Source: Duganella lactea (GTDB taxonomy: Bacteria; Pseudomonadota; Gammaproteobacteria; Burkholderiales; Burkholderiaceae_D). From it: a stretch of 64,000 nt of DNA. A program made the translations under genes and the position numbers. The notes below the pieces were generated by a model. It was not told where the DNA came from. It made no database searches and saw only the letters and a list, made by a program, of their open reading frames with translations. The stretch covers positions 62,001 through 126,000 of the forward strand of contig NZ_WWCP01000013.1 in the NCBI RefSeq assembly GCF_009857505.1, given 5' to 3'. Positions 63,886-64,000 of the stretch are shown piece by piece; position 1 is the stretch's first letter, and every line of letters starts with the position of its first letter.

Positions 63886-64000
63886 CTACTGCAGATGTTC
63901 CAGCGGGTTCGGCACATCCAGCGCGCCGCCCAGGCGCGCCTGCCACAGCGCCTGGCCGGCCGGTGGCGACGGTTTGCCGGCATGGCGGTTGTAGAGCGTC
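63886..64000 (-). CDS. C-terminal end of an unidentified protein (cut by the window edge)
   Basis: 37 codons and a stop are open on the minus strand, ending ALWQARLGGALDVPNPLEHLQ. The stretch is too short to assign a family. It precedes the hydrolase-like gene on the same strand with a 9-base gap, so it is probably the upstream member of that operon. Confidence 0.5.
   Translation of the reverse strand, partial: TLYNRHAGKPSPPAGQALWQARLGGALDVPNPLEHLQ

Overview
The window is GC-rich and almost fully coding. It has no rRNA, tRNA, CRISPR array, prophage or insertion sequence that I can recognise. Gene content and order suggest a betaproteobacterium of the Oxalobacteraceae (Massilia/Duganella/Janthinobacterium type): a PhaM-like PHA granule regulator, ubiE-ubiJ-ubiB, a ptsN-hprK-rapZ set, a fused DUF3683 FAD/Fe-S oxidase and a beta-oxidation operon with the reversed (FadN-type) bifunctional enzyme. 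The taxonomic placement is inference from protein families; no 16S or other marker was compared.

Layout. 1-9.2 kb: DUF3108-like fragment, phaM, a two-component pair whose regulator carries TPRs instead of a DNA-binding domain, an unusual mnmC, tag, and a TPR-GAF-GGDEF diguanylate cyclase. 9.3-16.2 kb: a broken DUF4142 gene, an HxlR regulator, a very small SCPU-like secreted protein behind a structured leader, then an archaic (Csu-type) chaperone-usher operon (chaperone, usher, two-domain tip protein) read divergently from an AraC-type response regulator. 16.2-26 kb: pnuC, a hybrid histidine kinase, a periplasmic binding protein, an exported PfpI-like protein, an orphan LytTR remnant, an MFS exporter, an M13 peptidase, and a DapA-family lyase with its GntR/FCD regulator. 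26-33 kb: TetR, acyl-CoA dehydrogenase, FadN-type enzyme, thiolase and enoyl-CoA hydratase, all on one strand. 33-43.6 kb: housekeeping genes on the minus strand (hslR, clsB, an EEP-family phosphohydrolase, nudB, aspS, DUF502, FmdB, a TPMT-like methyltransferase, ubiB, ubiJ, a Tim44-like protein, ubiE).

43.6-51 kb is accessory: an LprI-like protein, an exported alpha/beta hydrolase, and a scavenging locus (TonB-dependent receptor and LLM flavin monooxygenase on one strand, LacI-type regulator and SsuA-like binding protein on the other) with a perfect 12-bp palindrome in the divergent promoter region. 51-64 kb: DUF971, HIT, the DUF3683 oxidase, a YqaA-like membrane protein, ilvA preceded by a perfect 37-bp-stem hairpin, queF, ptsN-hprK-rapZ with a 123-bp tandem duplication between hprK and rapZ, a HigB/HigA-type toxin-antitoxin pair, and a 3-hydroxyisobutyryl-CoA hydrolase-like gene.

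The observations most worth following are the miniature SCPU protein and leader next to the Csu-like operon, the MnmC that has lost half of its methyltransferase domain, the ptsN region repeats, and the scavenging locus without its own ABC permease or ATPase. I did not find a clearly unprecedented multi-gene system.
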